Origin: Methylobacterium bullatum
Lineage (GTDB): Bacteria > Pseudomonadota > Alphaproteobacteria > Rhizobiales > Beijerinckiaceae
Assembly (NCBI GenBank): GCA_902712845.1
Contig: LR743504.1
Location: forward strand, 4,726,675-4,790,674
Direction: 5' to 3'
DNA: 64,000 nt
Part shown: piece by piece, positions 55,403-63,997 of the stretch
Numbering within the stretch: position 1 is the first letter of the stretch
How the letters are laid out: each line of letters starts with the position of its first letter
Notes under the pieces: generated by a model
The model's database searches: none
What the model was told of the DNA's origin: nothing
What the model saw: the letters and a program-made list of their open reading frames with translations, nothing else
Program-made: the position numbers and the translations under genes

Positions 55403-56152
55403 ATGGGATTGCTCGATCAGGTCATCGGCGGTGTGCTCGGCAACGTCCTCGGAGGCGGGCGGGGCAGCGACCACCAGCAAGGCGGCGGGTCAGGTGGCGG
55501 CGCGCTCGGAGGCTCCCTGTCGCCCATCGTCCAGGCTTTACTGATGCTGCTCCTGCAGAAGGGCGGCGGCGGGTTGAGCGACATCCTCGGCGGCGGTCGG
55601 GGAGGCCAGCCGGAAATGGAGCAGGGCCGGCGCGGGCCGCCCGAGCCCTATGACGACGGTGACCAGGGCGGCTTCAACCAGGACCCGTACAATGAGGGCC
55701 GAGACCGTGGCGGCTATGGCGGCGGATCGCGCGGATCGTCGCCGGAAGGCGATTTCAGCGACCTGTCGGGGATGCTCGACGGACCCGGCGGCGGCCAGGG
55801 CTACCAGGGCTCTCGCGATCAGGGTCATTTCTCCGGCGCGGGGCCTTACAGCCGCCTCGACCAGGAGCAGGGCGACGATCTCGGTGGGTTCGACGGGTTG
55901 ATCGACCGGCTCCAGCGGGGCGGTCTCGGCGACGCCATCGGTTCCTGGATCGGGCATGGACAGAACCAGCCCGTCGAGCCGAACCGGCTCGCGGACGCCC
56001 TCGGTTCGGACACGGTGAACACGCTGCAGAGCCGCACCGGCCTCTCCCGCGACGATCTGCTGTCACAGCTTGCCCAGGCGCTACCGGGCGTCATCGACGG
56101 GCTGACCCCGCAGGGGCGTAAGCCGGATCCAGAGGAGCGTCGCGGCTGGTAA
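55403..56152 (+). CDS. YidB/DUF937 family Gly-rich protein
   Basis: 249 residues. N-terminal MGLLDQVIGGVLGNVLGGGRG and C-terminal LIDRLQRGGLGDAIGSWIGHGQNQPVEPNRLADALGSDTVNTLQSRTGLSRDDLLSQLAQALPGVIDGLTPQG match the YidB family; the region between is a Gly/Asp/Gln/Arg-rich low-complexity linker of about 120 residues, far longer than in the E. coli homologue. AGGAGG precedes the ATG by about seven bases. Cytosolic; family function unknown. Confidence 0.85.
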   Translation: MGLLDQVIGGVLGNVLGGGRGSDHQQGGGSGGGALGGSLSPIVQALLMLLLQKGGGGLSDILGGGRGGQPEMEQGRRGPPEPYDDGDQGGFNQDPYNEGRDRGGYGGGSRGSSPEGDFSDLSGMLDGPGGGQGYQGSRDQGHFSGAGPYSRLDQEQGDDLGGFDGLIDRLQRGGLGDAIGSWIGHGQNQPVEPNRLADALGSDTVNTLQSRTGLSRDDLLSQLAQALPGVIDGLTPQGRKPDPEERRGW

Positions 56153-56159
56153 TACCGAG

Positions 56160-57080
56160 TCAGGCCCGGCGAACAGCAGGTTTGCCGGGCTTCGCAGGCT
56201 GGCAGGTGACACAGTAGAAGGTCGAGCGTCCCGATTGCACGATCCGCGCTATGGTGCCGCCGCAGCCTTTCGCCGTGCAGGGTTCGCCGGTGCGGTCGTA
56301 GACGCGGAACGCATGCTGGAACGAGCCCGACCCGCCATCGGTATGGGCGTAGTCGCGCAGGGTGGACCCGCCGGCGGCGACGGCCTCGGTGAGTACGTCG
56401 CGGATCATTCGCGCGAGCAATCGTGCTTTCGTCGTCGGCCGCCCATCGTCTTTCGCCAGGATTCCCGCCGGCAATTCGGGATGCAGCCCGGCGCGGTGAA
56501 GCGCTTCGCAGACATAGATGTTGCCGAGACCGGCAATCAGCCGCTGATCGAGGAGAGCGGCCTTCAGCGGTGTAATCTTGTTGCGGAAGAGCAGCGCCAG
56601 GCTCTCCGGGCTCATGGCTTCGCTCAGCGGCTCGATCCCCATCGCGGCGAAATGCTTGCAGCCGGCGAGGTCCAGGGTCGGCACGAGATCCATGAAGCCG
56701 AAACGGCGCGCGTCGTTGTAAGTGACGGTGGCGCCGTTCGACATCGCCATTACCACATGGTCGTGCTTGGCGTTGCCGAGCGCTCCTTCGAGATAGAAAT
56801 CTCCCGGGGAGACGTTTCTCCCGTCCGGCAAGGCCACGTCGAAGCGCCCGCTCATGCCGAGATGCAGGATCAGCGTCTCCCCGGTGTCGAGACCGGCGGT
56901 GAGGTATTTCGCCCGTCGCGCCAGATCGGTCACCGTGGCGCCTTCGAGCCGCTGTGCGAAGCGTTCGGGGAAGGGAAACCGCAGGTTCGGCCGGCGCAGG
57001 GTCACGCGGGAGAATCGTGCGCCTACCATGGCGGGGGAAAGCCCGCGGCGGACGGTTTCGACTTCGGGCAGTTCTGGCAT
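56160..57080 (-). CDS. mutM: Formamidopyrimidine-DNA glycosylase MutM
   Basis: Bifunctional glycosylase/AP lyase that removes 8-oxoguanine. 306 residues. N-terminal catalytic PELPEVETVRRGL (P2, E3), Lys in beta-hairpin, helix-two-turn-helix, and a C-terminal zinc finger: Cys pair in PCTAKGCGGTI, then STFYCVTCQ. The first Cys pair is spaced C-x4-C rather than C-x2-C. ATG at 57080 is the family start. Divergent from ubiE with 145 bases between; the mutM-ubiE-ubiB-coaBC order is conserved near dnaA in Rhizobiales. Confidence 0.96.
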   Translation of the reverse strand: MPELPEVETVRRGLSPAMVGARFSRVTLRRPNLRFPFPERFAQRLEGATVTDLARRAKYLTAGLDTGETLILHLGMSGRFDVALPDGRNVSPGDFYLEGALGNAKHDHVVMAMSNGATVTYNDARRFGFMDLVPTLDLAGCKHFAAMGIEPLSEAMSPESLALLFRNKITPLKAALLDQRLIAGLGNIYVCEALHRAGLHPELPAGILAKDDGRPTTKARLLARMIRDVLTEAVAAGGSTLRDYAHTDGGSGSFQHAFRVYDRTGEPCTAKGCGGTIARIVQSGRSTFYCVTCQPAKPGKPAVRRA

Positions 57081-57225
57081 GGAGGGGGGCGAGGCTCTGG
57101 ATCGGGGGACGGCGCCGGCATGACGAGGGCCGGCATCCGCCATCGATCGTCATGCACCTGTCTAACCCGGCACATGGCGATCCTTGCCGGCTTTCGCTAT
57201 GACGCTCGCGCAAGAGGATGGTGAC

Positions 57226-57999
57226 ATGAGTTCGGCCGAGCGTTCGAAGGACGAGACCAGCACGCATTTCGGGTTCGAGCAGGTTGCGCTCGACGAGAAG
57301 CAGGGGCGTGTCGACGACGTGTTCCGCTCCGTGGCGAAACGCTACGACCTGATGAACGACCTGATGTCGGGCGGGCTCCACCGCGCCTGGAAGTCGCATC
57401 TCATCTCGATGCTGCGGCCACCGCGCAACCGGCCTTTCCACCATCTCGACGTGGCCGGTGGCACCGCCGACATCGCCTTCCGCTGCCTGGAGGCGGGTGG
57501 CCCCGACACCCATGTCACGGTGCTCGACATCAACGAGTCGATGCTGCGGGTCGGTGCCGAGCGGGCCAGCCGCCGCTACGACGGGCGGATCGATTTCGTC
57601 ACCGCGAATGCCGAGTCGCTCCCCCTACCGAACGAGGCGTTCGATGCCTACACCATTGCGTTCGGCATCCGGAACGTTCCCAGGATCGACTTGGCCCTCG
57701 CCGAGGCGCGCCGCGTCCTGAAGCCCGGCGGGCGCTTCTTGTGCCTCGAATTCTCGAAGGTCGACCTGCCGGTTCTCGACCGGATCTACGACGCCTATTC
57801 GTTCCACGTGATTCCTCGCTTGGGCGCGAGCGTGGCCGGCGACGCGGATTCCTACCGGTACCTCGTGGAATCCATCCGTAAATTCCCGACCCCCGGTCGA
57901 TTTGCCGGCATGATCGAGGAAGCCGGGTTCAAACACGTCACCCACCGGCCCCTGTCCGGCGGGATCGTGGCGATCCATTCCGGCTGGAAGATCTCGTGA
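57226..57999 (+). CDS. ubiE: Ubiquinone/menaquinone C-methyltransferase UbiE
   Basis: SAM-dependent C-methyltransferase of ubiquinone synthesis. 257 residues. VFRSVAKRYDLMNDLMSGGLHRAWK, then the SAM motif HLDVAGGTADIAFRCLEAGG, VTANAESLPLPNEAFDAYTIAFGIRNVPRIDLALAEARRVLKPGGRFLCLEFSKVD, and the C-terminal GIVAIHSGWK. ATG at 57226 follows GAGG about 10 bases before; an ATG at 57199 is in frame. First gene of the ubiE-ubiB pair, with a palindromic element between them. Confidence 0.97.
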   Translation: MSSAERSKDETSTHFGFEQVALDEKQGRVDDVFRSVAKRYDLMNDLMSGGLHRAWKSHLISMLRPPRNRPFHHLDVAGGTADIAFRCLEAGGPDTHVTVLDINESMLRVGAERASRRYDGRIDFVTANAESLPLPNEAFDAYTIAFGIRNVPRIDLALAEARRVLKPGGRFLCLEFSKVDLPVLDRIYDAYSFHVIPRLGASVAGDADSYRYLVESIRKFPTPGRFAGMIEEAGFKHVTHRPLSGGIVAIHSGWKIS

Positions 58000-58042
58000 A
58001 ACCAGAACGGATCGATCTGCCCGATCTGGTCCTACACAGCTC

Positions 58043-58154
58043 CCTCATCCTGAGGTGCCGCGATAGCGGCCTCGAAGGAGGCCTCCAGATCGCAGGGCGG
58101 CCTCTGGAAACCTCCTTCGAGGCCGCCGCCGAGCGTCGGCACCTCAGGATGAGG
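58043..58154. repeat. Dispersed palindromic element, copy 2
   Basis: A 112-base imperfect palindrome. It starts CCTCATCCTGAGGTGCCGCG and ends with the complement CGGCACCTCAGGATGAGG. Inside, GCGGCCTCGAAGGAGGCCTCC is mirrored by GGAAACCTCCTTCGAGGCCGCC, giving a long stem. Same length, termini and core as the element at 8399-8511. It lies in the 200-base gap between ubiE and ubiB. Confidence 0.8.
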
Positions 58155-58210
58155 TTCAGTGGTGGGCCGAGTGCTGGTCCTGCCGTGATCACGCACGTCG
58201 AAAGCCTCTC

Positions 58211-59767
58211 ATGCTAGGCGCCATCGTCTATCTCATCCGTGGTGCCGGGGTCGGCTTCGTGCTGGCGCGCGAAGGCGGGCTGTCGTTCATCGACCCCACC
58301 GAGTTGCCGCCGCATCTGCGCCTCGCCTTGAAGCTCGGGCGGATGCTGGAACGTCCGGGCCTCGGCGCCGGGGCGGGGCCGCTGCAGCGCGCTCTGACCC
58401 GCCTCGGCCCCTCCTACGTCAAGTTCGGCCAGTTCCTGGCGACGCGGCCTGACATCGTCGGCATGAATGCCGCCCTCGATCTCGAGAAGCTGCAGGACCG
58501 GGTTCCGCCCTTCCCACAGGAGCAGGCGATCCGCGTGGTCGAGGCCGCCTTCGGCAAGCCGGTCCGCGAACTGTTCCTGTCCTTCAGCGAGCCCGTGGCC
58601 GCCGCGTCCATCGCCCAGGTCCACAAGGCCCACATTCTCGACGCGAACGGCGTCGAGCGGGTGCTGGCTGTGAAGATCATGCGGCCGGGCGTGCGCGAGC
58701 GGTTCCAGCGCGATCTTCAGGTGATGCGGTTCATGGCCCGCGTGGTCCATGCCCTGTCGCCGAAGGCCGAGCGCCTGCGTCCGCGCGACGTGGTCGAGAT
58801 CCTGGCCCGCTCGGTGATGATGGAGATGGATTTCCGGCTCGAAGCCGCGGCCATGTCCGAGCTGGCGCAGAACACCAAGGACGATGCCGATTTCCGCGTG
58901 CCGAAGCCCGAATGGGAGCTGACCGCGCGGGACGTGCTGTCGAGCGAGTGGATCGAGGGCATCCGGCTCAATGATCGCGCCGCCATCGTCGCCGCCGGCC
59001 ACGACCCCAAGGCGCTCGGCCTCGCGGTCATCCAGTCGTTCCTGCGGCAGGCGATCCGCGACGGCTTCTTTCACGCCGACATGCATCCCGGAAACCTGTT
59101 CGTCGATGCGAGCGGCACGCTCGTGGCAGTGGATTTCGGCATCATGGGCCGGCTCGGGATCATGGAGCGGCGCTTCCTCGCGGAGATCCTGCTTGGCTTC
59201 ATCCTGCGCGACTACAAGCGCGTGGCGCAGGTGCATTTCGAGGCGGGCTATGTGCCGGCCCACCATTCGGTGGAGGATTTCGCCCAGGCCATCCGCGCCA
59301 TCGGCGAGCCGATCCACCAGCGACGGGCCGACGAGATCTCGATGGCCAAGGTGCTGACCCTGCTCTTCGACATCACTGCCCTGTTCGACATGAGCACGCG
59401 CACGGAACTGGTGATGCTGCAGAAGACCATGGTGGTGGTGGAGGGCGTCGCCCGTTCCCTGGACCCGCAGCTCGACATGTGGACCGGGGCGGAGCCGGTG
59501 GTTCGCTCGTGGATCGCGCGTAATCTCGGACCTCTCGGGCGAATTGAGGGTGCGGGACGTGCGGCCCTGACTCTGTCCGATGTCGTCACCGACCTGCCCG
59601 ATCTCGCCCAGCGCCTGCGCCGGATCCTCGTGCGTCTCGACGAGAGCGGGACCGGCGACCGCAAGGCGTTGGAGAGCATCGCCCGCAAGGAGCGTCGCAG
59701 GGCGCTCTGGTCCACGGCGGCGCTCTGGGCCATCGCGGCGGGAGCGCTGGTGATGGCGTTCCGGTAG
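58211..59767 (+). CDS. ubiB: UbiB, ABC1/COQ8-like kinase of ubiquinone biosynthesis
   Basis: Atypical kinase/ATPase supporting ubiquinone synthesis at the membrane. 518 residues. Markers: LGPSYVKFGQFLATRPDIVG (KxGQ), the Ala-rich loop VAAASIAQVHKA, AVKIMRPG, HADMHPGNLFVDASGTLVAVDFGIMGRLG (catalytic loop), LVMLQKTMVVVEGVARSLDP, and one or two membrane helices at the C-terminus (LWSTAALWAIAAGALVMAFR). Together with ubiE it belongs to ubiquinone biosynthesis. Confidence 0.96.
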   Translation: MLGAIVYLIRGAGVGFVLAREGGLSFIDPTELPPHLRLALKLGRMLERPGLGAGAGPLQRALTRLGPSYVKFGQFLATRPDIVGMNAALDLEKLQDRVPPFPQEQAIRVVEAAFGKPVRELFLSFSEPVAAASIAQVHKAHILDANGVERVLAVKIMRPGVRERFQRDLQVMRFMARVVHALSPKAERLRPRDVVEILARSVMMEMDFRLEAAAMSELAQNTKDDADFRVPKPEWELTARDVLSSEWIEGIRLNDRAAIVAAGHDPKALGLAVIQSFLRQAIRDGFFHADMHPGNLFVDASGTLVAVDFGIMGRLGIMERRFLAEILLGFILRDYKRVAQVHFEAGYVPAHHSVEDFAQAIRAIGEPIHQRRADEISMAKVLTLLFDITALFDMSTRTELVMLQKTMVVVEGVARSLDPQLDMWTGAEPVVRSWIARNLGPLGRIEGAGRAALTLSDVVTDLPDLAQRLRRILVRLDESGTGDRKALESIARKERRRALWSTAALWAIAAGALVMAFR

Positions 59768-59867
59768 GGGCCGGGCGAACGGGACGGCGCGGACACCGCT
59801 GTTCGCGACCGCAATGCGATTTCGGTTCGTTGTGGACGATCACGAAGAGCGGGAGTAGCCCTCCATC

Positions 59868-61139
59868 ATGACCCTCCCCCTCCAGAACCGACGCATCCTG
59901 CTCGTCATCGGTGGCGGTATCGCCGCCTACAAGTCGCTGGACCTGATCCGTCGTCTCCGCGAGCGCGGGGCGTGGGTGCGTCCGCTGCTCACGGCGGGCG
60001 CACAGGAATTCGTCACCCCCCTCGCCGCCGCCGCCCTCGCCGGAGAGCGCGCCCATACCGACCTGTTCGACCGGGCGGAGGAAGCCGATATCGGCCATAT
60101 CAAGCTGGCGCGCGATGCCGACGCCATCGTGGTCGCGCCCGCCACGGCGAACCTGATGGCGCGGATGGCGAGCGGCGACGCCTCGGATCTCGCCTCCACG
60201 GTTCTTCTTGCGACGACCCTGCCGATCCTGATCGCTCCGGCGATGAATGTCCGGATGTGGCAGCATCCGGCGACGCGTCGGAACCTTGCGACCCTGAAGG
60301 GCGACGGTGTCCGGGTGGTCGGCCCCAATGACGGCGCCATGGCCGAAGCTGAGTTCGGGCCGGGCCGACTCGCGGAGCCTGTGGAGATCGCCGACGCGGT
60401 CGAGGCCATGCTCGGTGAAGTCTCGAGGGCATCCTCTGCGGCGACCGGGGGATTTGGATTTCTGGCCGGTCGTTCGCCGCAGAAGCCTCTCGCGGGCAGG
60501 CGCGTTCTTGTGACGTCCGGCCCGACGCATGAACCGATCGACCCCGTGCGCTACATCGCCAACCGCTCGTCCGGGCGGCAGGGCCATGCCATCGCCGCCG
60601 CCGCCGCAGAAGCGGGCGCGGAGGTCACGCTGATCTCCGGTCCCGTGGCCATCGCCGATCCGAAGGGCGTCACGATGGTGCGCGTGGAGACCGCACGGGA
60701 GATGCTGGCGGCGGTTGAGGCCGCCCTCCCCGCCGATCTCGCCATCTTCGCTGCGGCGGTGGGGGACTGGCGCCCGGCGCAGGATCACGCGTCCAAGATC
60801 AAGAAGGACGGGGCGGCCGTGCCTCCCCTCTCGCTTGTCGAGAATCCGGACATACTCGCCACCATCGCCCAGCGCAGTGAAGGACGCCCGACGCTGGTGG
60901 TCGGCTTTGCCGCCGAAACCGATTCGGTGATCGCTCATGCCCGAGCGAAGATCGCCCGCAAGGGCTGCGATCTGCTCGTCGCCAACGATGTCTCCGCCGA
61001 GGGCGGTGTCATGGGTGGCACCGCCAATACCATCCATCTGCTCGACCGGGAGGGTGGTCTGGAGACATGGCCGACCCTCGACAAGGACGAGGTTGGGCGA
61101 CGACTGGTGGAGCGCTTCGCCGCGCGGCTTGCATCGTGA
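59868..61139 (+). CDS. coaBC: Phosphopantothenate-cysteine ligase/decarboxylase CoaBC
   Basis: Bifunctional enzyme of coenzyme A synthesis: CoaC decarboxylase then CoaB synthetase. 423 residues. CoaC: FMN-binding IGGGIAAYKSLDLIRRLRERGAWVRP and the PAMNVRMWQHPATR motif. CoaB: RRVLVTSGPTHEPIDPVRYIANRSSGRQGHAIAAAAAEAGAEVTLISGPV and CDLLVANDVSAEGGVMGG. Start MTLPLQNRRI at 59868. In Rhizobiales this gene is usually followed by dut; that gene is not seen here. Confidence 0.96.
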   Translation: MTLPLQNRRILLVIGGGIAAYKSLDLIRRLRERGAWVRPLLTAGAQEFVTPLAAAALAGERAHTDLFDRAEEADIGHIKLARDADAIVVAPATANLMARMASGDASDLASTVLLATTLPILIAPAMNVRMWQHPATRRNLATLKGDGVRVVGPNDGAMAEAEFGPGRLAEPVEIADAVEAMLGEVSRASSAATGGFGFLAGRSPQKPLAGRRVLVTSGPTHEPIDPVRYIANRSSGRQGHAIAAAAAEAGAEVTLISGPVAIADPKGVTMVRVETAREMLAAVEAALPADLAIFAAAVGDWRPAQDHASKIKKDGAAVPPLSLVENPDILATIAQRSEGRPTLVVGFAAETDSVIAHARAKIARKGCDLLVANDVSAEGGVMGGTANTIHLLDREGGLETWPTLDKDEVGRRLVERFAARLAS

Positions 61140-61384
61140 TGCGGATCAATCCCGCAGACGCCACGTTAAGGCTTGACGAACCCTTCGCACCGCATCATGT
61201 GGGCGCAACCGCCGTTGCCCGGCAAATGCTCGGCTCGGTGGATCACAGGAACTTTCGAACCCAATGCCCAGCGACAGTAGTCGATGGACCGCGCCGACTT
61301 CGGCCGACAGCGTGTTGAGCGCCTGATCGCTTGATCGGGTTCACCCGCGATCGGTCCTGACGGCCGGTCGAACGAGGTGAGCCC

Positions 61385-61594
61385 ATGACCTTTCAGACCC
61401 TTGCTTTCCGCCGTGCCCGCTCGCGCGCCGCTTCGCCCTCACGCGACAATAGCGTGGCGTTGATCCTTCTCGTGATGATGACGCTGGTCTTCGCGCCCGT
61501 CATCGGCATGCATCTCGTGGCGGCCCTCGCCCCCTCATCGCTTCCCTCGACGCTGATGACGCGCTCCACCGGCACGGCGATACCGCCGGGCTGA
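61385..61594 (+). CDS. Small membrane protein, 69 aa
   Basis: Not recognised. Basic N-terminus (FRRARSRAASPSRDN), one membrane helix (VALILLVMMTLVFAPVIGMHLVAALA) and a short Ser/Thr-rich tail. ATG at 61385 follows GAGGTGA by four bases. Sits where dut is often found after coaBC in related genomes. Confidence 0.6.
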   Translation: MTFQTLAFRRARSRAASPSRDNSVALILLVMMTLVFAPVIGMHLVAALAPSSLPSTLMTRSTGTAIPPG

Positions 61595-61616
61595 GCCCGG
61601 CGGCCAGATGCACGTC

Positions 61617-62024
61617 TCAGGATTGCGGCGGAATGGCTGCCGGATCCATATGCATCAGCTCCCAGACGTGGCCGTCCGTATCCTGGAACGAGCAGCCATA
61701 CATGAAGCCGTAATCCATGTTCGGCTTCCAAGGCTTGGCCCCGGCCGCCAGCGCCTTTGCCAGAGTATCGTCGACCTCCTGACGCGATTCGCAGGAGAGG
61801 CAGGTCAGCACTTCGGTGGCCTTCGATGCATCGCAGATGTCGCCGGTGATGAAGTCACGAAAGCGTGCTTCCGTCAGCAGCATCACGAAAATGCTGTCCG
61901 ACACCACCATGCAGGCCGCATTCTCATCGGTGAAGGCCGGGTTGAACGTGAAGCCCAGGGCGCCGAAGAAGGTCTTTGAGGCTTCGAGATCCTTCACCGG
62001 CAGATTGACGAAGATCATCCGCAT
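61617..62024 (-). CDS. VOC family protein (glyoxalase-like)
   Basis: 135 residues of the glyoxalase/bleomycin-resistance fold. MIFVNLPVKDLEASKTFFGALGFTFNP and DTDGHVWELMHMDP are family hallmarks; the latter holds a likely metal His and Glu. Similar to small lactoylglutathione-lyase-like proteins (YaeR/PhnB-like). Substrate unknown. On the same strand as the GST gene, 53 bases downstream of it. Confidence 0.9.
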   Translation of the reverse strand: MRMIFVNLPVKDLEASKTFFGALGFTFNPAFTDENAACMVVSDSIFVMLLTEARFRDFITGDICDASKATEVLTCLSCESRQEVDDTLAKALAAGAKPWKPNMDYGFMYGCSFQDTDGHVWELMHMDPAAIPPQS

Positions 62025-62077
62025 GTCTGTCGCTCCTTCTCATGATTCCGATGGGCATGGTGGGTGGCGAACGGCGA

Positions 62078-62710
62078 TCAGTCCGCTTCCTGCTGCTTGG
62101 CCGACAGGGCGGATTCTTCGGCCGTGATCTTGCGGAAGGAGGGGCGATCCTTGATCCGGGCCACGTAGGCGACGATCACGGGTTCCTCTGGGACGAGTTT
62201 GAAGGCGGTCATCCAGCCGAGTGCGGCACCCCAAAGGATGTCGGCGGCGCTGAAACGCTCGCCCAGAAGATACGGCCCCTTCGACAGGCCCGCGACGATG
62301 CTGTCGAGAACCGCGTCGAAGCTGCCATAGGGGGACATCGCCATAGGGCCAGGCTCCCTTTCGAGAGCGCGGTCGATCACCGCCGGCTCGAAGCACGATC
62401 CGTACAGGATCATCCAGCGAAGATAGGGACCGCGCAGCGGGTCCCCGACCGGCGGCGCGAGGCCCTTCTCGGCGAACTCGTCGGCGAGATAGAGATAGAT
62501 CGCGGCCTGCTCGGTGATGACCGCATCCCCGTGCCGGATGGCGGGGACCTTCCCCAGGGGATTGATCGCCAGATAGGCGGCCTCGCGATGCTCACCCGCC
62601 CTCATATTGAGGACGTGCAGGCGATAGGGCACCTGGAGCTCGTCCAGCAGGATTCGGACGCCAGATGAGCGCGTGTTGGGTGAGTGATAAAGTGTGATGT
62701 CGGAGGTCAT
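62078..62710 (-). CDS. Glutathione S-transferase
   Basis: 210 residues. N-terminal thioredoxin-like domain: TLYHSPNTRSSGVRILLDELQVPYRLHVLNM, with Ser/Asn near the catalytic site (SPNTRS) and NPLGKVPAIRHGDAVITEQAAIYLYLAD; C-terminal helical domain with the conserved FSAADILWGAALGWM. Cytosolic detoxification or conjugating enzyme. Followed by the VOC protein, which may be co-transcribed. Confidence 0.93.
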   Translation of the reverse strand: MTSDITLYHSPNTRSSGVRILLDELQVPYRLHVLNMRAGEHREAAYLAINPLGKVPAIRHGDAVITEQAAIYLYLADEFAEKGLAPPVGDPLRGPYLRWMILYGSCFEPAVIDRALEREPGPMAMSPYGSFDAVLDSIVAGLSKGPYLLGERFSAADILWGAALGWMTAFKLVPEEPVIVAYVARIKDRPSFRKITAEESALSAKQQEAD

Positions 62711-63169
62711 CTATTCCGTTTCGCGTGCGAATCGTGGAAGGCCACTTTCTCCGAAGCCCGGTCCCGGTCAAACGTCGTCTCATCGTCGAGCGAAAAAAGA
62801 CAGTCGCCCGATGATCGTGCCGTGAACGAGAAGGCTGTGTCGGGGTGCACCGTTCAACTGTCGAGGTTGCGGATAACCTGTTCGTAGTCCGATACAATAC
62901 TTGCTGCCAAGCGATTGATTTGTTCGACCGGCGTCATTCAGTGCGGAATGTCGATGGCCCGACCGAGGGTTCGGCAGCATCGGCGGTACGGACATTCGCG
63001 CCTGTCGCGTTGACGGAATGCCGGGGCGTGTCTATAGAGCGCGCTTCGCCGACAGGCCGCACTCACGCAGCCCGTCGGCTTCGCCATTGCCCGAACAACC
63101 TTCGCGCGTAGACCGACACACCAAGCCCGCGGGCTCGTCGGCATCGCCCTACATGAACGAGGATGCCCC
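62711..63169. other. Intergenic region upstream of rpsT
   Basis: 459 bases without a convincing gene. It contains the rpsT promoter at 63010-63038 and, near the left end, a moderately AT-rich stretch before the GST gene. Open frames here are short and biased. Confidence 0.5.
63010..63038 (+). promoter_or_regulatory. Candidate sigma-70 promoter of rpsT
   Basis: TTGACG at 63010-63015, a 17-base spacer, then TATAGA at 63033-63038. Close to the housekeeping consensus. It lies 131 bases before the rpsT start, leaving a long leader of over 120 bases. Confidence 0.75.
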
Positions 63170-63436
63170 ATGGCCAACACCGTGTCGGCCAAGAAAATGA
63201 CCCGCAAGATCGCGAAGCGGACCGCTGTGAACCGCTCGCGCCGCAGCCGTATGCGTACCTTCCTCCGCAAGGTCGAAGAGGCGATTTCCGGCGGCGACCA
63301 GTCCGTTGCGCTGACCGCCCTGCGGGCAGCCGAGCCCGAGATCATGCGGGCCGCACAGCACGGTATCGTTCATAAGAACAACGCCTCCCGGAAGGTTTCG
63401 CGCCTCGCGGCGCGGGTCAAGGCTCTCGCAGCTTGA
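63170..63436 (+). CDS. rpsT: 30S ribosomal protein S20
   Basis: 88 residues, basic, helical. MANTVSAKKMTRKIAKRTAVNRSRRSRMRTFLRKVEEAI and the C-terminal HGIVHKNNASRKVSRLAARVKAL are S20 signatures. GAGGA precedes the ATG. It binds 16S rRNA in the small subunit. In Rhizobiales rpsT lies next to dnaA, which would begin at the right window edge. Followed by a strong terminator. Confidence 0.98.
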   Translation: MANTVSAKKMTRKIAKRTAVNRSRRSRMRTFLRKVEEAISGGDQSVALTALRAAEPEIMRAAQHGIVHKNNASRKVSRLAARVKALAA

Positions 63437-63458
63437 TCCCTTCCTTCCTTGGATGACG

Positions 63459-63494
63459 CGAAAGAAGCCCGGCCTCAGTGCCGGGCTTCTTTCG
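63459..63494 (+). terminator. Terminator after rpsT
   Basis: CGAAAGAAGCCCGGC, loop CTCAGT, GCCGGGCTTCTTTCG: a perfect 15-bp stem ending in a TTCTTTCG tract, 22 bases after the stop codon. Confidence 0.9.
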
Positions 63495-63997
63495 TTTCAG
63501 GCCGTGTTTTCCCGCCTCTGTCCCGTGCTTCCGCCGTGCGAGCTCGCCGGATGTTTCGTCGCGGGTGGCTGCCATCCCTCACTGTCCGGTGGGCTGTTGG
63601 TCGCTCCAATCCGAGTCGAACCGTTAACCCTACTTGCGAATCTGCCGTGTTGCGGAGTCTAGAAGGGCTGTGTAGATTAATGATCTCTCGCCAAAAGCGG
63701 GAAAATTCACACTTAATTCAAACCTATCCGAATCGTCCGCAAGGTTTCGGGCGGCTCAGGACTCGGTGCGGATCAGCGAGACTCTGAGGGCACCCCATAC
63801 TGCTTTCCCCGCAACCCCCGTTGTTAGGAGAACCGTAGCTTATTGTTGATAGGGTCTTCTCATCGGCAAAAGCCTGCGGTGGAGGTGTTGACTCCGCCGG
63901 ATCTCTATGGGTTCCGCGAATTCCTTGCGGGGCGTGAAGTCAGTCCAGTGTGCGTACGTTCCGGGCGGCGGCTTCCGCCCTCGGCGCGAGGAGAGCG
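63495..63997. other. rpsT-dnaA intergenic region, candidate origin-proximal DNA
   Basis: 503 bases with no gene. The part from about 63610 to 63900 has seven GANTC sites (63613, 63638, 63655, 63730, 63760, 63780, 63890), and 63660-63720 is AT-rich. A CtrA-type TTAACC half-site lies at 63624. No perfect DnaA box (TTATCCACA) was found; the closest, TGTGTAGAT at 63669, matches six of nine. The replication origin may be here, in the next part of the chromosome, or elsewhere. Confidence 0.5.

Noticed and set aside
61139..61318. Short frame (59 aa) overlapping the coaBC stop
   Set aside because: No family match and no distinct composition; the TGATG junction alone is weak evidence.
63660..63720. 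AT-rich stretch as a definite replication origin
   Set aside because: No perfect DnaA box or clear origin structure is visible in the window; only candidate status is justified.
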